DNA of 64,000 nt from Schistocephalus solidus (GCA_017591395.1 WEDG01005422.1:1-64000), one strand, 5' to 3'. Shown: positions 23,008 to 34,930, counted from the stretch's first letter. The notes: a model not told the origin generated them from the sequence alone. A program made the numbers and translations.

Positions 23008-23010
23008 ACA

Positions 23011-23250
23011 GTTCGACCGTCGTAGTCCGACGATGTCCACCGTATGCTCCACACCAGGGTGGAACAAGGACGGTGACTTGTGCGTGGATTAGTTTTAAGT
23101 GATAGTAGCCTTGCGCTGCAGCTACCGCACTCTCTCCTCCTCTAACTGAGCCCTGTGTCATGACAGAGTCAAGAAGACCGAAGACGGGAGATGACGCAGG
23201 CAGTTGGCGCGGCCGGAGCCACCCCAGGGCGTGCCATTACACCTGAGGCA
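23011..23250 (-). repeat. Family B repeat, reverse orientation, truncated
   Basis: It starts with the identical 38-base hairpin block (23011-23048) and runs to gccaccccagggcgtgcca, then stops. Confidence 0.75.
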
Positions 23251-25334
23251 CACAAACACACGGGTGAGTAAAGAACCTGTAGTCGTTTTCAGTCAATGGG
23301 GCTAGTGAAAAGAGTTGATAAGCATCACGCGGAGCACACGAACGTTGCGGTCGTAAGAAGACGTTGTAGGAGCGTACGAAAAGTGTTCTTATGAGAATAA
23401 ATATATAAGTGCAAGAGAAAATAAGAGAGAGAGGCACAAAGCCACCTGCCTCGCGAGCAGTTTCCGTTTTGATGTCCGGTGTAGGGAGCCATATAGGAAT
23501 CCTTACCCCAAAACCTAGGTTCGCTTTTGAAAGAATTACAGAGGGAGTTAGTCAGCTGAAAGACGAAGACTATAAAAGGTTGCAAGGGAACCAGCCTCCG
23601 ACAATTGCGAGGCGTAAGAGCATTGCAGACACGAGACCAGAGGGAAAACGGGGATTGCGGGAGATGGACATGAAGCGCTGTGGTGATTGCAAAGCAAACT
23701 ACGTGGGTTAACCCGCTCGGGTCTTCAGTTAATGCACTGAACGGAAAGCAGTTATTGTACGGTACAGCGATGCAGACAGAAAGATAGAGAAAAAATATGC
23801 GTAAAATGAACCTAAGCTAGAACGGAACGCGTAGCAGAAGCTCGCCTGGCGGTAAATCGAGTGGTCAGGAAGCAATACATAGTAAAAATCTACTCGAATC
23901 AGCCAGAGATACTTTTTCATCACAAAATCACAGGGGATGGGACCTGACTCGTGTTGTGCTCCATTATGACTAGAAGACTTGTATTGCAGGTAGGGGACCG
24001 TCAACGGGCCTCCAGTGACCGATCAACTAAATTTTCGAAATGTGTTTTCGATTAGGACGTATAACTTAAATGAGTTTGTACTACTCCCTACCCCGCAGCT
24101 TAATGCCAAAATACTTCGGACACGCGAGGATGCCAGATTTGGAGCACACTCCTTTATCATTCGCTTGCAAAACCTACGATCGGTAAAAATGATTACTTCA
24201 GTAGTATGCATTTCTCCTATTGAGTTACGATACCTTTATAAATTCAAATATATGTTATAAACTTCACGAGTGGCATTAATAAATGGACGGATACAATGTA
24301 CTTTGAATGGACCTAGTATGGTGTTAATAATATCCTAATTAAAAACGTTTAAGGCAAGAAGATAAACTTTTGGACTGTAGAATTTTAAAAGGATGCGATT
24401 GACTATCAAATTAGCTCAAGAAAAAAGTGTACTTGAATGTATAAGGTCATAGAGATTCAATAAAAATGTGAAAACTACTTAAGTTATATTTTTTTACAGA
24501 GTGCGGTTTTGCAGGCTGTCTAGAAGACGGCACACTGCCCTGTCTGAAATATCCTGGGAATATGCCGCATCCTGACCGATAGTACAATCCCCTTAAGTGA
24601 TATTTCCTAAACGAAAATGAATTTCACAAATTGTTAACAGTTAATGAGTCGGATCACTAACCATACGTCCACCTTAAATGCCATGGAAAACCGAGAATTC
24701 TTTCTATCGTTGAGACAGCGCAGCCTGTAGGGGGGAGCAAACTTGATGCCATCTCAAGTCGTCCTCCTATTACACCCGGGGATGTGGAGATTTAGTGCGG
24801 CAGCTGTTAATACCGCCCTGGCTACATTCTCAACCGGCGTTTTGAGCATTTAGTGATCGACGCGAGCGTTCAGCCTGGCAACCGATCATGTTCTCTGATA
24901 ACGAGAAGTGGCGCCAATGGAACGACCCATCAGGGGAGACGGGATCAGTCGATGATGGGACTTAAGGATATCGTGGGGGGAGGGGGGAGAGGGGGAGGGT
25001 GCGGAGGGGGGGGTAGGCGGCAGTGATATTAGCCTCATCCAGGCCCCAGCCTTCCCAGTTCGAGGGACCAACGGTCACCGGCGCAAATGCCCGCATCCTG
25101 TTTAGCCCCGCTGCCAGTCTCAAACGTCAGACAAACGCATACTCCTCTCAAGAGACCGCAGCATACATATTGGATTTTGTGCAAACAGGGGAGTACACAG
25201 AATCGACTAAAATGCACAAATATGGTAAAAACATCTCGAATACGCATAACTCATGGAATCCGCCTGGCATTCAACGGAGAACCTTACTAGTAACCATGCA
25301 AGTAGAAGTCATTCGAGCGCAAATCATCCAGTAA
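23251..25334. other. No assignable gene; G-rich strand run
   Basis: A 100-codon frame at 23409-23711 (+) has no recognised domain. At 24975-25018 the plus strand has four or more runs of three to eight G. The region around 24240-24500 is AT-rich and featureless. Confidence 0.5.
24975..25013 (+). other. Potential G-quadruplex
   Basis: G runs of 6, 6, 5, 3 and 8 are separated by one to six bases, meeting the usual four-run pattern. Confidence 0.6.
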
Positions 25335-25785
25335 GAATATATGCATTCCACTGATTGTGTATGCTGTAATTAAAGTAGTTCATTCCCCTTCAAGAGGCTC
25401 CCAAAAGGTTTACTTCGTATAATCGCTTCGTAGACCAGTACATAAGCTTACTTTACAGGAGACAGGAATATGGATCTCCGTATTTCAGAAATAAATTCCA
25501 GCGGGGGCTCTAGAGTTTAGGTTAATTTAATTGTTAATGTTAGTGTTAAGGTAGTTGCTAGTTAGAATGGCAGTACCGACAAAAACATGGGAGACTGGAA
25601 TGACACTTCTAGGCTTATAAGCCGTTATCAGCCAGCCAGACCCCATCCCAGGTTTTTCGACCCCGGAGACAGGCACTCGCGACCGGTCCTAAGCACTGAG
25701 TTGCAAACTTATTGTCCTGTCAGTTACGATCGGGTATATTAACAATGGTAGAGATGTCCCCACCGATCGCGTTACGGGATCTGGG
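25335..25785 (-). repeat. Composite repeat (T fragment plus family A), inverted copy of 31926-32380
   Basis: gcattccactgattgtgtatg at the left, agcttactttacaggagacagg, gtgttaaggtagttgctagttag and the family A copy (25565-25785) all recur in reverse complement and in the same order at 31926-32380. The shared block is therefore longer than the short repeat alone. Confidence 0.8.
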
Positions 25786-25910
25786 TGTGATTGGCTGCTG
25801 ACGGCTAATAAATCAACAATTACCCTTCCAGTCTTAATCGTGTTTTGTCGGCAACGTCAGTAGCCACTGTGCAACTGCCAGCAGGACTCGATAGGGTTTA
25901 CATCCCTAAA
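25786..25910 (+). repeat. Family A short repeat, ribozyme-like part plus body
   Basis: gctgctgacggctaataaatc, ccttccagtct and cactgtgcaactgccagcagg identify it. The core is decayed (gaaa lost). Confidence 0.55.
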
Positions 25911-26494
25911 CTGCGGGGTGGTGTTCCTACACCCCCATCTAACCTCTTAATTGTTAGGATTTTATACAGCAGACAACTTCTTAATATGAAGAATGTAGGC
26001 AGTGCTCACAGGTTTGAAAAAAATCCACCTTCGTCTTTGCATATTTTCAATTTTTTAACCTTTCTCGCTGGATATTTTTTTTTGAAAATAATTTGCCACT
26101 GTCGTTTGCTTGCTGATCTTTCAGATAAGAATTTTGGGTAACACTGAGATATAACCACCCATCTTCCCCGAAATCCATGCTCCAATGGTCGCTACTTGCT
26201 ATCTTCGGGTATAAGCCAGCAGTTGTATATATGTCTCGTAAATACTCGTTTCGGCAGTATTTTCAACATAGTCGTTTCTTTTGCCTAAAGATGTCCATTC
26301 ACAGTTTAGTAAGCTATCCTGAAAATGCTACATTTTAGGGGATGCCTACCTTATCTGCTTACTTGGTGGCGGGGAACACAATAAGGTCACAGAAAAAAGG
26401 TGGAACGGAATGGAGATTTATTCCTATTGATTCGGTTCGAAAATTTGATCATAGGGGTATAGTTCACTGCTTAAACGATTGAGGGCTGAGTAGA

Positions 26495-26768
26495 GAGAGA
26501 GGCTGAGAGTGAAAGAGGGAGAAAGGTACGCTTTATTTTGAAAGTAAAATGCCAAAACTTTCAGCCGAAAAGGCCTTAAATAAGATTAGGCACACAAACC
26601 ACAACATCGGAACATCATAAACGAATGGCCGAAGACTGCAACTACCGACATCATGAAGAATCGTCCTTGAATAAGTCGTAAAATGTAGATCGAATTTGAT
26701 TTCCTTCAAATTGTGCCAGCGTCGTGCGCTGATGTCCTCATTATTGTAGTTCGAATAAAAATGAGGCT
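26495..26768 (+). repeat. Family D repeat, copy 2
   Basis: Same block order as 18316-18560, again after a (ga)-rich leader. Confidence 0.6.
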
Positions 26769-27093
26769 AAACATTTGGTATATAATGGGCGAAATAGGCC
26801 AACAAATGTACATATAAGAAGATTCGCATGCCAAAGGAGAGCATAATATGACGGCTCAGTTTCAAAAGCCCACCGAAATGCATAGTTAAGAAATGTGCGT
26901 GGTTAGATGAGATGATATTCTTGTGGGCTAGTTCTGCAAAGCACTGTCGATACCGTTCTCGAGGGCACTGTGAACAGTATTCAACCATGACGTTGGGTGG
27001 TGGTGGGAGTTGCCACGTTCGCTGGAAAGAGTTTGGCTTGGGAGTTTAGTTCTCGTGGGTGGTGGGCATTTATATTTCAACCTAAGGTAGCTG

Positions 27094-28049
27094 GAATCGA
27101 GCTCGTTTTTTCGCGGCCATTCGTGCTCGCGTTCTGATTGGTTGCCTGTTGCGTTGTGCGTAGGTCGCTAAGTTGCAAAAGATAGCGTGCACTTTCATCG
27201 GTTTATCGATCGGACGGGCGATTGCCTGTGCTCACGTAGCCGTGGGCGTCACTTCCTGCTTTGACATGCTGTCGTGCGGACGCGATTTCTGACTCAACTT
27301 TTGCTTCTTGTTTTGCCACATTGCTAACAGCTATTTATTTATTTTTTCAGTATGTACAAAGGCGTGTCCAATAGAACATTTAGACATCGTATACAACAGA
27401 AGTATCTTGATTCTTTAAGACGTATTAACAAAAATGTGAGACAAAGGTACCCGCCGGAGTCTTCATCTTCCTCTTCGTCACCATCTGACCAGGAGTCTTC
27501 CTCCTCTTATACGGATTAATATGACTCTTCCACGTCCTCGCCAGTGTCACGAACGCCTGTCGATGAAACGTTTTCAACGTCTATGTCTACGACAGTACGA
27601 GGCGACCCAACTTTACGGGCTGGAATGCGGGAGTGGGCAGTTCGTTCATAGTTGGTTCACATACATCTGAACAGCCCTCGGACGCACGAACACTATTTGG
27701 AAGTGCAGTCAGTACTCCACTCGTAACGGCAATAGGTAGTGGTGAGTACGTGCATGTGGGACTGGTAACGCAGCTACCGGATAATTTTATCAATCGGACG
27801 GTTAAAGCGCATGCTTGGGAAGCCTTCGCACCCTCTTCAGCCTTCAAAAGACAGCGCGTAAACGGCCCAAGCCCACCCATGGGTTTGAGTATATTGAGAA
27901 AAAAAGCGTTTCTGATAGGCAGGATGCCGGCAGAGGGCTCCATTGCTATAAAATATAGGCTTATATGCGTGAAGAACATTGTTCGTGATCCATCTGGGGA
28001 GGTAGACTTAGTTTTTGCAGACTATTTGAATAATCAGGACTTTTTTTGA
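27094..28049 (+). pseudogene. Unidentified gene family E, copy 1 (stop and frameshift)
   Basis: Not recognised. Seen: an upstream region shared with 46128 contains an inverted CCAAT box (ctgattgg, 27134-27141). A pyrimidine-rich acceptor ending in ag at 27349-27350 is followed at once by ATG (27352) and 55 codons that include FRHRIQQKYLDSLRR and NVRQRYP, then a serine-rich run and a stop (27517). In another frame an open stretch of at least 138 codons continues to 28049, with SAVSTPLVTAIGSGEYVHVG and a C-terminal EVDLVFADYLNNQDFF. Copy 2 conserves both coding blocks, so they probably formed one protein of more than 200 residues. The shared promoter-like region and splice acceptor argue for a duplicated gene or an element carrying its own promoter, rather than a processed copy. 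No function can be given. Confidence 0.45.
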
Positions 28050-29870
28050 CTACCCTATAGTCTTTTATCATTATGGTTTTTAAGGACCAAATGGGAAATG
28101 TACTGACTAGTTGCTCAGTGCCGCCAAGGGTATGCAAGTACGCCTGCTTTCCCTAGCAGGATGAGTTCGTTTTAATTGAAAAATGATCGTTGGGATTGCG
28201 CTGACGTACAATGACTTCCGATCGGATGTTGACGTAGTTTGACAATGGTACTTTTTCTTAAATTTTCGTCACCTTGTTTTCATGTGACACGTTGCAGTTT
28301 TATCCCCGAATCTCCTATCGTTCACCGATCACTGTTCACGAATACTACAATCCAACAGTCCATTAACTTATGATTCGTGAAAAGTGAAAGGATACAATTA
28401 AAGAAAACATAAGTTTGAACGCATTCATCCCTTCCTTTCCTATTGGGTTGTAGGCTATTATGTCGGATAATCTAAAACCTACTGGCGTCCTCGTGTTGGA
28501 AAGCCGAATTTACGCTTCGGAAAACGTTCCTCTACCGTCACCCTCCACGGTAAGCTTGGAAAATTAATAATAAAAATATATTTTAGTCATCGGAAGAAGA
28601 CCGCGATTTGACTGCGACAATACCAAGGGGCATCACACCGCTCTACACCAGTAGGTGTTTCTTGCCTCTTTGCCACACCGACGACCTCTGCAATCAGTCG
28701 CCCAAGAAAACGCCACAGACATAGTGGTCGACGCGAAAAGTCCCCTGAGAAGAAGTTTAAAACTAAAATACCCTGGATGATAGAGAATTCGCAGTTTCTC
28801 GTCCAACAAAATGCCTAAAATTGTACTCCTGTCTATGAACTTAGGCGACAGGAGGTTTAGTGTATGATATAACCTGGGGGAACATGATGTCGGAAACTGA
28901 GCCCACATATTTATTCGCCTAGCCTATTCCGGTAAATGACCTTTTTGCATACAGAATACGTTTATAAACAATTTCATCATTAAATAATGTTCACAACTTT
29001 GAGTGGAAACCTATGGTACCTTGTATTCCGGCTGATTTATATGTTACTACCTAGCCTAGACTAAGTTTACGCATCCGCGCAGGTTTTGCTTAGTAAAAGA
29101 GCGGAACCTAAACACAAGAGTTTTATCAAATGGAGTTTGGCGCACTTTTTATTTAGGTTATCTTTTCAATTCACTTGAAATCGCTCAGTATTATTTCAAA
29201 TCTTTGGCCCATTCGTTTGCGCTGGTTTGCGAGTGATTAGCAATCTTTCGTTAAGTTCGGCACCTTTCAAATGAGACAGATCGCGTAACGACAAACACGG
29301 AGGACACGTTAGCATGTGTTAAACTCGACAGTCTATCATGGCTTACGTGGAAAGGGGGCTTTGCATGAAAGGTCATATCTAAAACATGAATGCGACCTTT
29401 AAATCTGGCTATCGATCGATATCGATCGACATCCCGTTGAGCATCCCGAAAATTCAATAGCGTTTTGATGTGGGTCTGATATACGCTGGCTACTGGATGA
29501 GCATGTCTGAAGTTCATACATATGGAGGGTTAAGCCACTTCAAGATAAGAAATAAACATATAAAACGGGAAAATGCAAGATTTCGTTGTTAATATGGCTG
29601 CTGCTGCGCTGCGCATGCAAGTTGAGCCCGCTCAAGCATCAATAAACTTGACGACTGACGCACCCCAGCCGCCGCAATATTCCATCACTTCGCATTGGTC
29701 GCAAGCTTGCGACTATTCAAAGTGATGGTTTTGTACACACAGGCATACGTATTATTTTAATTATGCATACTTGTTTCCCATTAAATTAGAACTCAAGAAA
29801 CCACACCCTTTTCTTTATTCTGATGAATTCGATCTTTCGGGTTCGGTTCAGCAAATGAGCACGAAAATTT
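28050..29870. other. No assignable gene
   Basis: AT-rich sequence. An 88-codon minus frame at 29251-29517 has no recognised motif. A gatcgatatcgatcga palindrome lies near 29413-29430. Confidence 0.5.
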
Positions 29871-29941
29871 CGGAGATGCTGGAGATCGAATCCGGGCCTC
29901 TCCCATGCAAAGCGAGCGCTCTATCACTAAACTACCTCCCC
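29871..29941 (-). tRNA. tRNA-Ala(UGC)-like gene, possibly decayed
   Basis: The minus strand folds as a cloverleaf of 71 nt: acceptor stem GGGGAGG with CATCTCC, D stem GTTT/GAGC, anticodon loop TTTGCAT (anticodon UGC), T loop TTCGATC. The G3-U70 pair, the identity mark of alanine tRNA, is present, as is discriminator G73. A TTTT terminator follows within four bases. Against function: mismatches at 6-67 (G-A), 30-40 (G-G) and 50-64 (C-A). It is unlike the tRNA-Arg-like heads of family A. It may be a working gene, a pseudogene or the head of another short repeat. Confidence 0.5.
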
Positions 29942-30204
29942 GTTGCGTCGGCGGCCTTGTGAGTAACAGTGTTAAGCGCCCATGCAAAAGTTGGCAGCTA
30001 GTGAATACTTGCACGGTCGATCCGCTGAACTTTCGGGCCAAGCACTCGATCGGGGAAACACCTGCATGGGCAGATCAATCAACCGGTATACGCTTGTCCG
30101 TGCGGGAACTTACGACGCTCGATTGTGCACGGCTTCTATGCGTAGTGTGTCCGTTTGGCTGTGCAGGTTAATACTTGATCAAATTTTCTCAATGTTGACG
30201 GTGA

Positions 30205-31830
30205 ATCCCTAGTTGGTGCAGCCGGGGCGAATATATGCGAGACTACCCGTTGTCAGTGACGTGAGCAATCATTACGTCGGGCAGTTGATGTACCACATGT
30301 GAAGCGCTCCGGACATCCGAATGCTAGCATGGCCCTCCAGAGTACGGTACGGTTCACGCTATCGAAGGCCTTTGGTAGATGTGCATTCAACGTCACGTCT
30401 CTTGCAGTTGGCGAGCCATGAAGATCATGTTGCTGTTTCCGCGGTTCCTTCGGAAACAACATTGGTTTTCCGGGAAGAGGCCTTGCTCCAACGGTGTGTT
30501 CAGGCGATTGAGTAGAACACGGGTAAATATATTTCCTGTAATATTGAAGAGAAAAATGCCTCTGTGGTTGCCATAGAGTTGTCAGTTACTAGTGCGTTAT
30601 TATATGTAGGTGATAGGAGCTTCCTCGAAGTCCTGAAAGACTTTTCATTGTCACCACATCTACTAGAACAGCGATGCGAGTTTGTCCATATGTTGAGGGC
30701 CACTGAGCTTGTAGAGTTCGGCTGGGATTGCGTCGGATCCCTGTGCGTGGCCTGGACGGTTTTTGGTACAAAGGGTGGGAGAACCATTTAATCGTTCTTT
30801 TCCACTTATGAGGGCCGGTCGATGGCAGCGTTGGAGACCGTTGATGATCAGTTGAGGAAAATTCTGAAGTGTTCATCCCAACGCTTCAGAAATTGTTATT
30901 TATGCATCCGAAAGTGTGTGCCGTCGGAGCTGAGCAGTGTAGCGGTTCCCGTAGAGCCTTAAATAAGGTGTACAATTCGTTGCGGTCCGCGTATACTTTG
31001 ATTTCCTCAGCCTTGCGGGCCACCCAGGCGTCCTGCATCTCCCACCGTAGTTGCTGTACGAGGCGGTGGAATCTGAAGAAGATCGTTTTTTGGCGTCGAT
31101 CCCAGTAGACTTTGTGTAGTCGATTCTTCTCGAGGAGTAGGCTGCTGATGTTGGCGTCATTGTCATCAAACCAGTCCCGGTGTTGACGGCGTGCGCGTTC
31201 GCAGACTTCGAGGGTGGTGGACTGGATGCCGTTCCGCAATTGACACCACCGTGTCTGGAGCATGCAGGTCCTACAGTTTATGGGTTATCTGGTTGCTGAA
31301 ATCAAAACAATGAGCAGGCAAATTTAACTTACCTGGCGGTTGCTTACCTTGGGGCCTTCGTCGGGGCTGAAGTTGGAGCCTCATCCTGGATATGACGAGG
31401 CGGTGATCCGTCCAGGCATTGGCGTCGCGGATCGCCTTGGTCCCCAGCACGTCCTGTTGATCTCGTCTCTGGACGAGAACATAGTCCAGCAGCTGCCGGC
31501 GCAGTGATCGAGGGTGCATCCACGTGGTTTTCTCTCGCGTTTGTAGGCTGAATAAGGTGGTGGTCCGCAGAAGACCATGTTCCACGGAAGTTCGCAGAAG
31601 AAAAAGGCCGTTCCCGTTACAGCCACCGAGACCGTGGGGACCCAGCACTCCCTGCCAGGTGGCATGGTATATCCCAACGCGGGCGTTGAACTCGTCGAGG
31701 TTAACCAGTTTTTTTCGTCCTCGAAACAGTTGCAAGGACGGTGTGCATGTTATCTTCGAATTTGTTCTTCACCTCGTCAAAACTCGTAATTCTTGGGAGG
31801 AGGGCCTAGGCACTGATGCTGATGGCCAAT
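30205..31830 (-). pseudogene. LINE remnant: APE-type endonuclease, linker and reverse transcriptase start
   Basis: Read on the minus strand: endonuclease C-terminal part with FNARVGIYHATWQGVLGPHG, LLDYVLVQRRDQQDV and TDHRLVISRMRL (31735 to 31271); a linker with RARRQHRDWFDDND and EMQDAWVARKAEEI (31263 to 30886); then RT pieces in broken frames, including KAFDSVNRTVLW and FGCPERFT (30462 to 30253) and, before them, a segment equivalent to the LLNRLN block. Known: this arrangement is that of tapeworm endonuclease-RT LINEs whose frame ends in C2H2 fingers, as at 1-600. The N-terminal half of the endonuclease and everything after early RT are missing. Several frameshifts show that it is dead. Confidence 0.8.
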
Positions 31831-31844
31831 GTGCGTCCCAAAGA

Positions 31845-31925
31845 GGCATTACTGATAAAAACGAGGAAGACGGGAACGGTAATTACTGGTCAGTAGCCAA
31901 CCCCACCCAGATCCCGTAGCGTGAT
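31845..31925 (-). repeat. Family A fragment (ribozyme-like part), reversed
   Basis: gggaacggtaattactgg and agccaaccccacc read on the minus strand as a decayed ribozyme-like part, abutting the plus-strand copy that follows. Confidence 0.45.
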
Positions 31926-32380
31926 CGGCGGGAACACCTCCAACATTATCAATAAACCCGATCGTAACTGACAGGACAATAAGTTCGCAACTCAGTGCTT
32001 AGGACGTTGGACTTCTAACCAACCGGTCGCGAGTGCCCGTCTCAGGGGTTGAAAACCTGGGATTGGGTGTGGCTGGTTGATAACGGCTTATAAGCCTAGA
32101 ATTGTCATTCCAGTCTCCCAGGTTTTTGTCGGTACTGCCATTCTAACTAGCAACTACCTTAACACTTACATTACCCATTAAATTAACCTAAACTCTACAG
32201 CCCTCGCTGGAATTTAGTTCTGAAATACGTAGGTTCATATTCCTGTCGCCTGCAAAGTAAGCTTATCTACTGTCCTTCGAAGCGATGATACGAAGTAGCC
32301 CTTTTGGGAGCCTATTGAAGGTGCATGAACTAACTTAATTACAGCATACACAATCAGTGGAATGCATATCTTCATACTCG
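31926..32380 (+). repeat. Composite repeat (family A plus T fragment)
   Basis: Family A part (31926-32155): head with acttctaaccaaccgg, then ggttgataacggcttataagcc and gtcattccagtctccc. Then aacctaaactctacagccctcg and cctgtcgcctgcaaagtaagc. It is the inverted counterpart of 25335-25785. Confidence 0.8.
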
Positions 32381-32687
32381 GTGATTGGTTCTCAGTTGAA
32401 TTCCAGGCTCATTTTAAGTGTTATGCATAACCATATGGGGTCTGCCGTCTTCGTTGTTTATTTTGGCGAAGGGGTTTAATGCTTCCGATAATTTTCTATT
32501 ATGCAGAACAGAACACTTATGTCGGCTTGCGTCATGACTCCTTAGATGCACAAAGAAACGGAATGTTACTTGTAAATGCCAGTGGAACGAATACGCACGT
32601 GACAGCTATAACATGAACATCTTTGGTTTTCGGAAATTGTCCCTTTCCTTGAGGATCCGGCTGAAACTACTAACCAGCAAATATTCG

Positions 32688-32796
32688 CCAATCAGACCAG
32701 TGAGCGCATTTTGCTTCCTTCTGCGCCGCTGATTCGTCTGCTGATTGGTCCAGACGTAGACATTTAACGCGTGGCGCATTTTAGTTCGTCCATTGG
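32688..32796 (+). promoter_or_regulatory. Putative FoxA promoter: cluster of three CCAAT boxes
   Basis: ccaatcag at 32688-32695, ctgattgg at 32741-32748 and ccattgg at 32790-32796, in alternating orientation, lie 100-205 bases before the FoxA start codon. CCAAT boxes are bound by NF-Y-type factors in animals. No convincing TATA box was seen. Confidence 0.4.
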
Positions 32797-32894
32797 CTGA
32801 AATAACCCAGGCTCTCGAGTAAGGGCTCACGTACTGCTAGAGGGCACTTCTCGGAAGGTGGAATTACACATTTTGTAAACGGTGTGGCACGTGG

Positions 32895-34502
32895 ATGTTT
32901 CAAGTTCCGAGTTCACTCGATTTGAGGGCTTACTTACCAGAACCCTCGCGACAGGCCATTTCCGACAACCCGCTCCCAACTTCCTATATTGCCACCTCCC
33001 CCACTCTTAGCTGCCCTTCAGCCCATGGCTTGTTCTGTGGCTGTACTGCTTCCTACGCCCCAGATAGACTTCTATGGCCCACTACTTTTGCCGATGACAA
33101 TTTTCGCCAGACAACGGAAATGAGAGACTGCCTGCCGCATCAAACGTGGGACAAATACCGTACCAGTAACTGGAACCCGACTGAGCTTCTTGTGCCTCAC
33201 CCTCGCGATCCGGATCCATCAGAGGTGCACCTAAATTCCTCCTCCTCCCCAAACGTCCATTCCAACGTCCAATTTGATAGCGCCATCACCTCACCACCAG
33301 AGGAGACTGCCCCTGGAACGTCCACAATCACCCCGAGGTCCTCCAACCTTCTGCCCGCGCTGGGATCCAGTCAGACCAAACCTCCGTACTCCTACATCAG
33401 CCTTATAACCATGGCGATCCAGTGTTCCCGCAGTCGTATGTGCACCCTCTCCGAGATCTATGGTTTCATCACCAATCTGTTTCCGTACTACAGACAGAAT
33501 AAGCCACGCTGGCAAAACTCCATTCGTCATTCACTCTCCTTCAACGACTGCTTTGTTAAGGTCTCACGAGGACCTGACAAACCGGGCAAAGGCTCCTTCT
33601 GGACCCTACATCCAGATTCCGGTAGCATGTTTGAAAATGGGTGCCACCTTCGGCGTCAGAAGCGCTTCCGAGACCCACAACGCGAGGCCTTTCGTCGGGA
33701 GAGACGCTGCAAATCGGGTGGGAGCAGTCTTTCAATGCCCAGTCCCTCCACCGCATACCGAAGAGGCGAGAAGAGAGACACTGGTTGCCTCAATGACACC
33801 GCTGTCGTCGCTGTCTACGGGGATTGGAGTGCAACCAGGCCCGAACTCCAAAAATCGCTTCACACCCGCTGCTCGGGAAGGCCGGAGTTCTGCGAGCCAT
33901 TGGAGGAAAGCTCAAGCGAACACTCCGAGCATACGCTGCAGGCTGACTACCTGGTGGGCAGTAGTACGTGCTGTAGAGTTGAGGGGAGCCCTGTGGGACC
34001 CGGAGAGGTCCCCCCATCCGCATCGAACACCGTCCCCGTCGCCACCGTGGCCACCTCCACTACCTCCTCCACCTCCTCCGTCTTCCCTCCACTTATACAG
34101 GACTTCAAATGGCAGGCACCAGACCCCGGCAGCAGTCAATGGGGGGTCCCGCGACTGCCCAACCAACCAGACCAGAACGAGGCAGTATGTTGGCACTTTC
34201 CATCACAGGATCCGGCTCTACAACTGGCAGATAGATGGAAGTACTTGCCCCCAGATGACCTGTTTGGTAGTGCTTTGGCGGGTCCAGAGACGGCGCTTGG
34301 GTGGCCTGTCGGTTGTCCGCAGACGCAGTACGAATGGTTGGAATTCCAACAACGACAGCAGCAGCATCAACGACAACAGCCCCAACTTCAGACGCAAGAT
34401 GGCGAACGATCTTTAGGAGACGCGTCCTTCATGACACTTGGCTCCCCTGTTGACCATACGACCGACTTTAAACAGGCTCCGTCAGGCCGCGCCTTCACAT
34501 AG
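32895..34502 (+). CDS. foxA: Forkhead box A transcription factor (single-exon)
   Basis: The 535-residue open frame carries one forkhead DNA-binding domain at about residues 161-260: [33 protein letters not shown], the recognition-helix segment [18 protein letters not shown] (206-223), then [14 protein letters not shown] and [14 protein letters not shown]. The MFENGC-LRRQKRF ending is diagnostic of FoxA (HNF3) rather than FoxB, C or D. Known role: a nuclear pioneer factor for gut and pharynx or endodermal tissues. The N-terminus (1-160) is rich in Ser, Thr and Pro. The C-terminus has a Thr/Ser run and a Gln-rich segment (about 495-515), as in activation domains. I do not find the conserved C-terminal FoxA region containing HPFSI. 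The domain is uninterrupted by introns. The ATG at 32895 is the first in frame and fits the promoter region upstream. No defect is seen. Confidence 0.93.
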   Translation: MFQVPSSLDLRAYLPEPSRQAISDNPLPTSYIATSPTLSCPSAHGLFCGCTASYAPDRLLWPTTFADDNFRQTTEMRDCLPHQTWDKYRTSNWNPTELLVPHPRDPDPSEVHLNSSSSPNVHSNVQFDSAITSPPEETAPGTSTITPRSSNLLPALGSSQTKPPYSYISLITMAIQCSRSRMCTLSEIYGFITNLFPYYRQNKPRWQNSIRHSLSFNDCFVKVSRGPDKPGKGSFWTLHPDSGSMFENGCHLRRQKRFRDPQREAFRRERRCKSGGSSLSMPSPSTAYRRGEKRDTGCLNDTAVVAVYGDWSATRPELQKSLHTRCSGRPEFCEPLEESSSEHSEHTLQADYLVGSSTCCRVEGSPVGPGEVPPSASNTVPVATVATSTTSSTSSVFPPLIQDFKWQAPDPGSSQWGVPRLPNQPDQNEAVCWHFPSQDPALQLADRWKYLPPDDLFGSALAGPETALGWPVGCPQTQYEWLEFQQRQQQHQRQQPQLQTQDGERSLGDASFMTLGSPVDHTTDFKQAPSGRAFT

Positions 34503-34664
34503 ATTGTAAGTCCGTGGATTTTAGACTCCTGCAGCTGCTCAACGTCCACAGCTAACTAAACCCGTTCCCTACTTGCGTGATTTCGAATTAAGAGAGGGTT
34601 GCAGGTGATTGACTCAACGGGGCTGAGGATTGACAAAGGCACGTTACTGTTCAGTAAATGCTGG

Positions 34665-34930
34665 TTAGCTAAATTTTGGGCTGAGGATGACTTAAAGGAC
34701 CCCTTAAACAGGACATGACAACAGGGACTACCCACAGAACAGGTGTCTTTGTGCCAAATTGCGGGCAAAATAGGGTTCGGTTTATGGGTAGGGTTAAGGT
34801 TAGCGTTAAGGTAGGTTGGGAGAAAGTTTTGTGTGAAGGCCAGTGTTAACTGAGAGGTTTGGATTTAGGGTAGGGTTAAACTTGGAGGTTAGAACGCGGG
34901 GCTAGTTACCCTTCCTGGAATTATGCGCAG
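34665..34930 (+). repeat. Family T element in the FoxA 3' flank
   Basis: Left end gaccccttaaacaggacatg, interior gggtagggttaaggttag and gatttagggtagggtt, right end acccttcctgg. The same order appears, on the other strand, at 54840-55140. Confidence 0.65.

Noticed and set aside
33460..34416. 318-codon plus-strand frame
   Set aside because: It is a shadow of the FoxA gene in another frame; the forkhead domain is in the main frame.
34503..34512. Splice donor after the FoxA stop codon (gtaagt)
   Set aside because: It follows a stop in an intact frame, and no downstream forkhead-related exon is seen.
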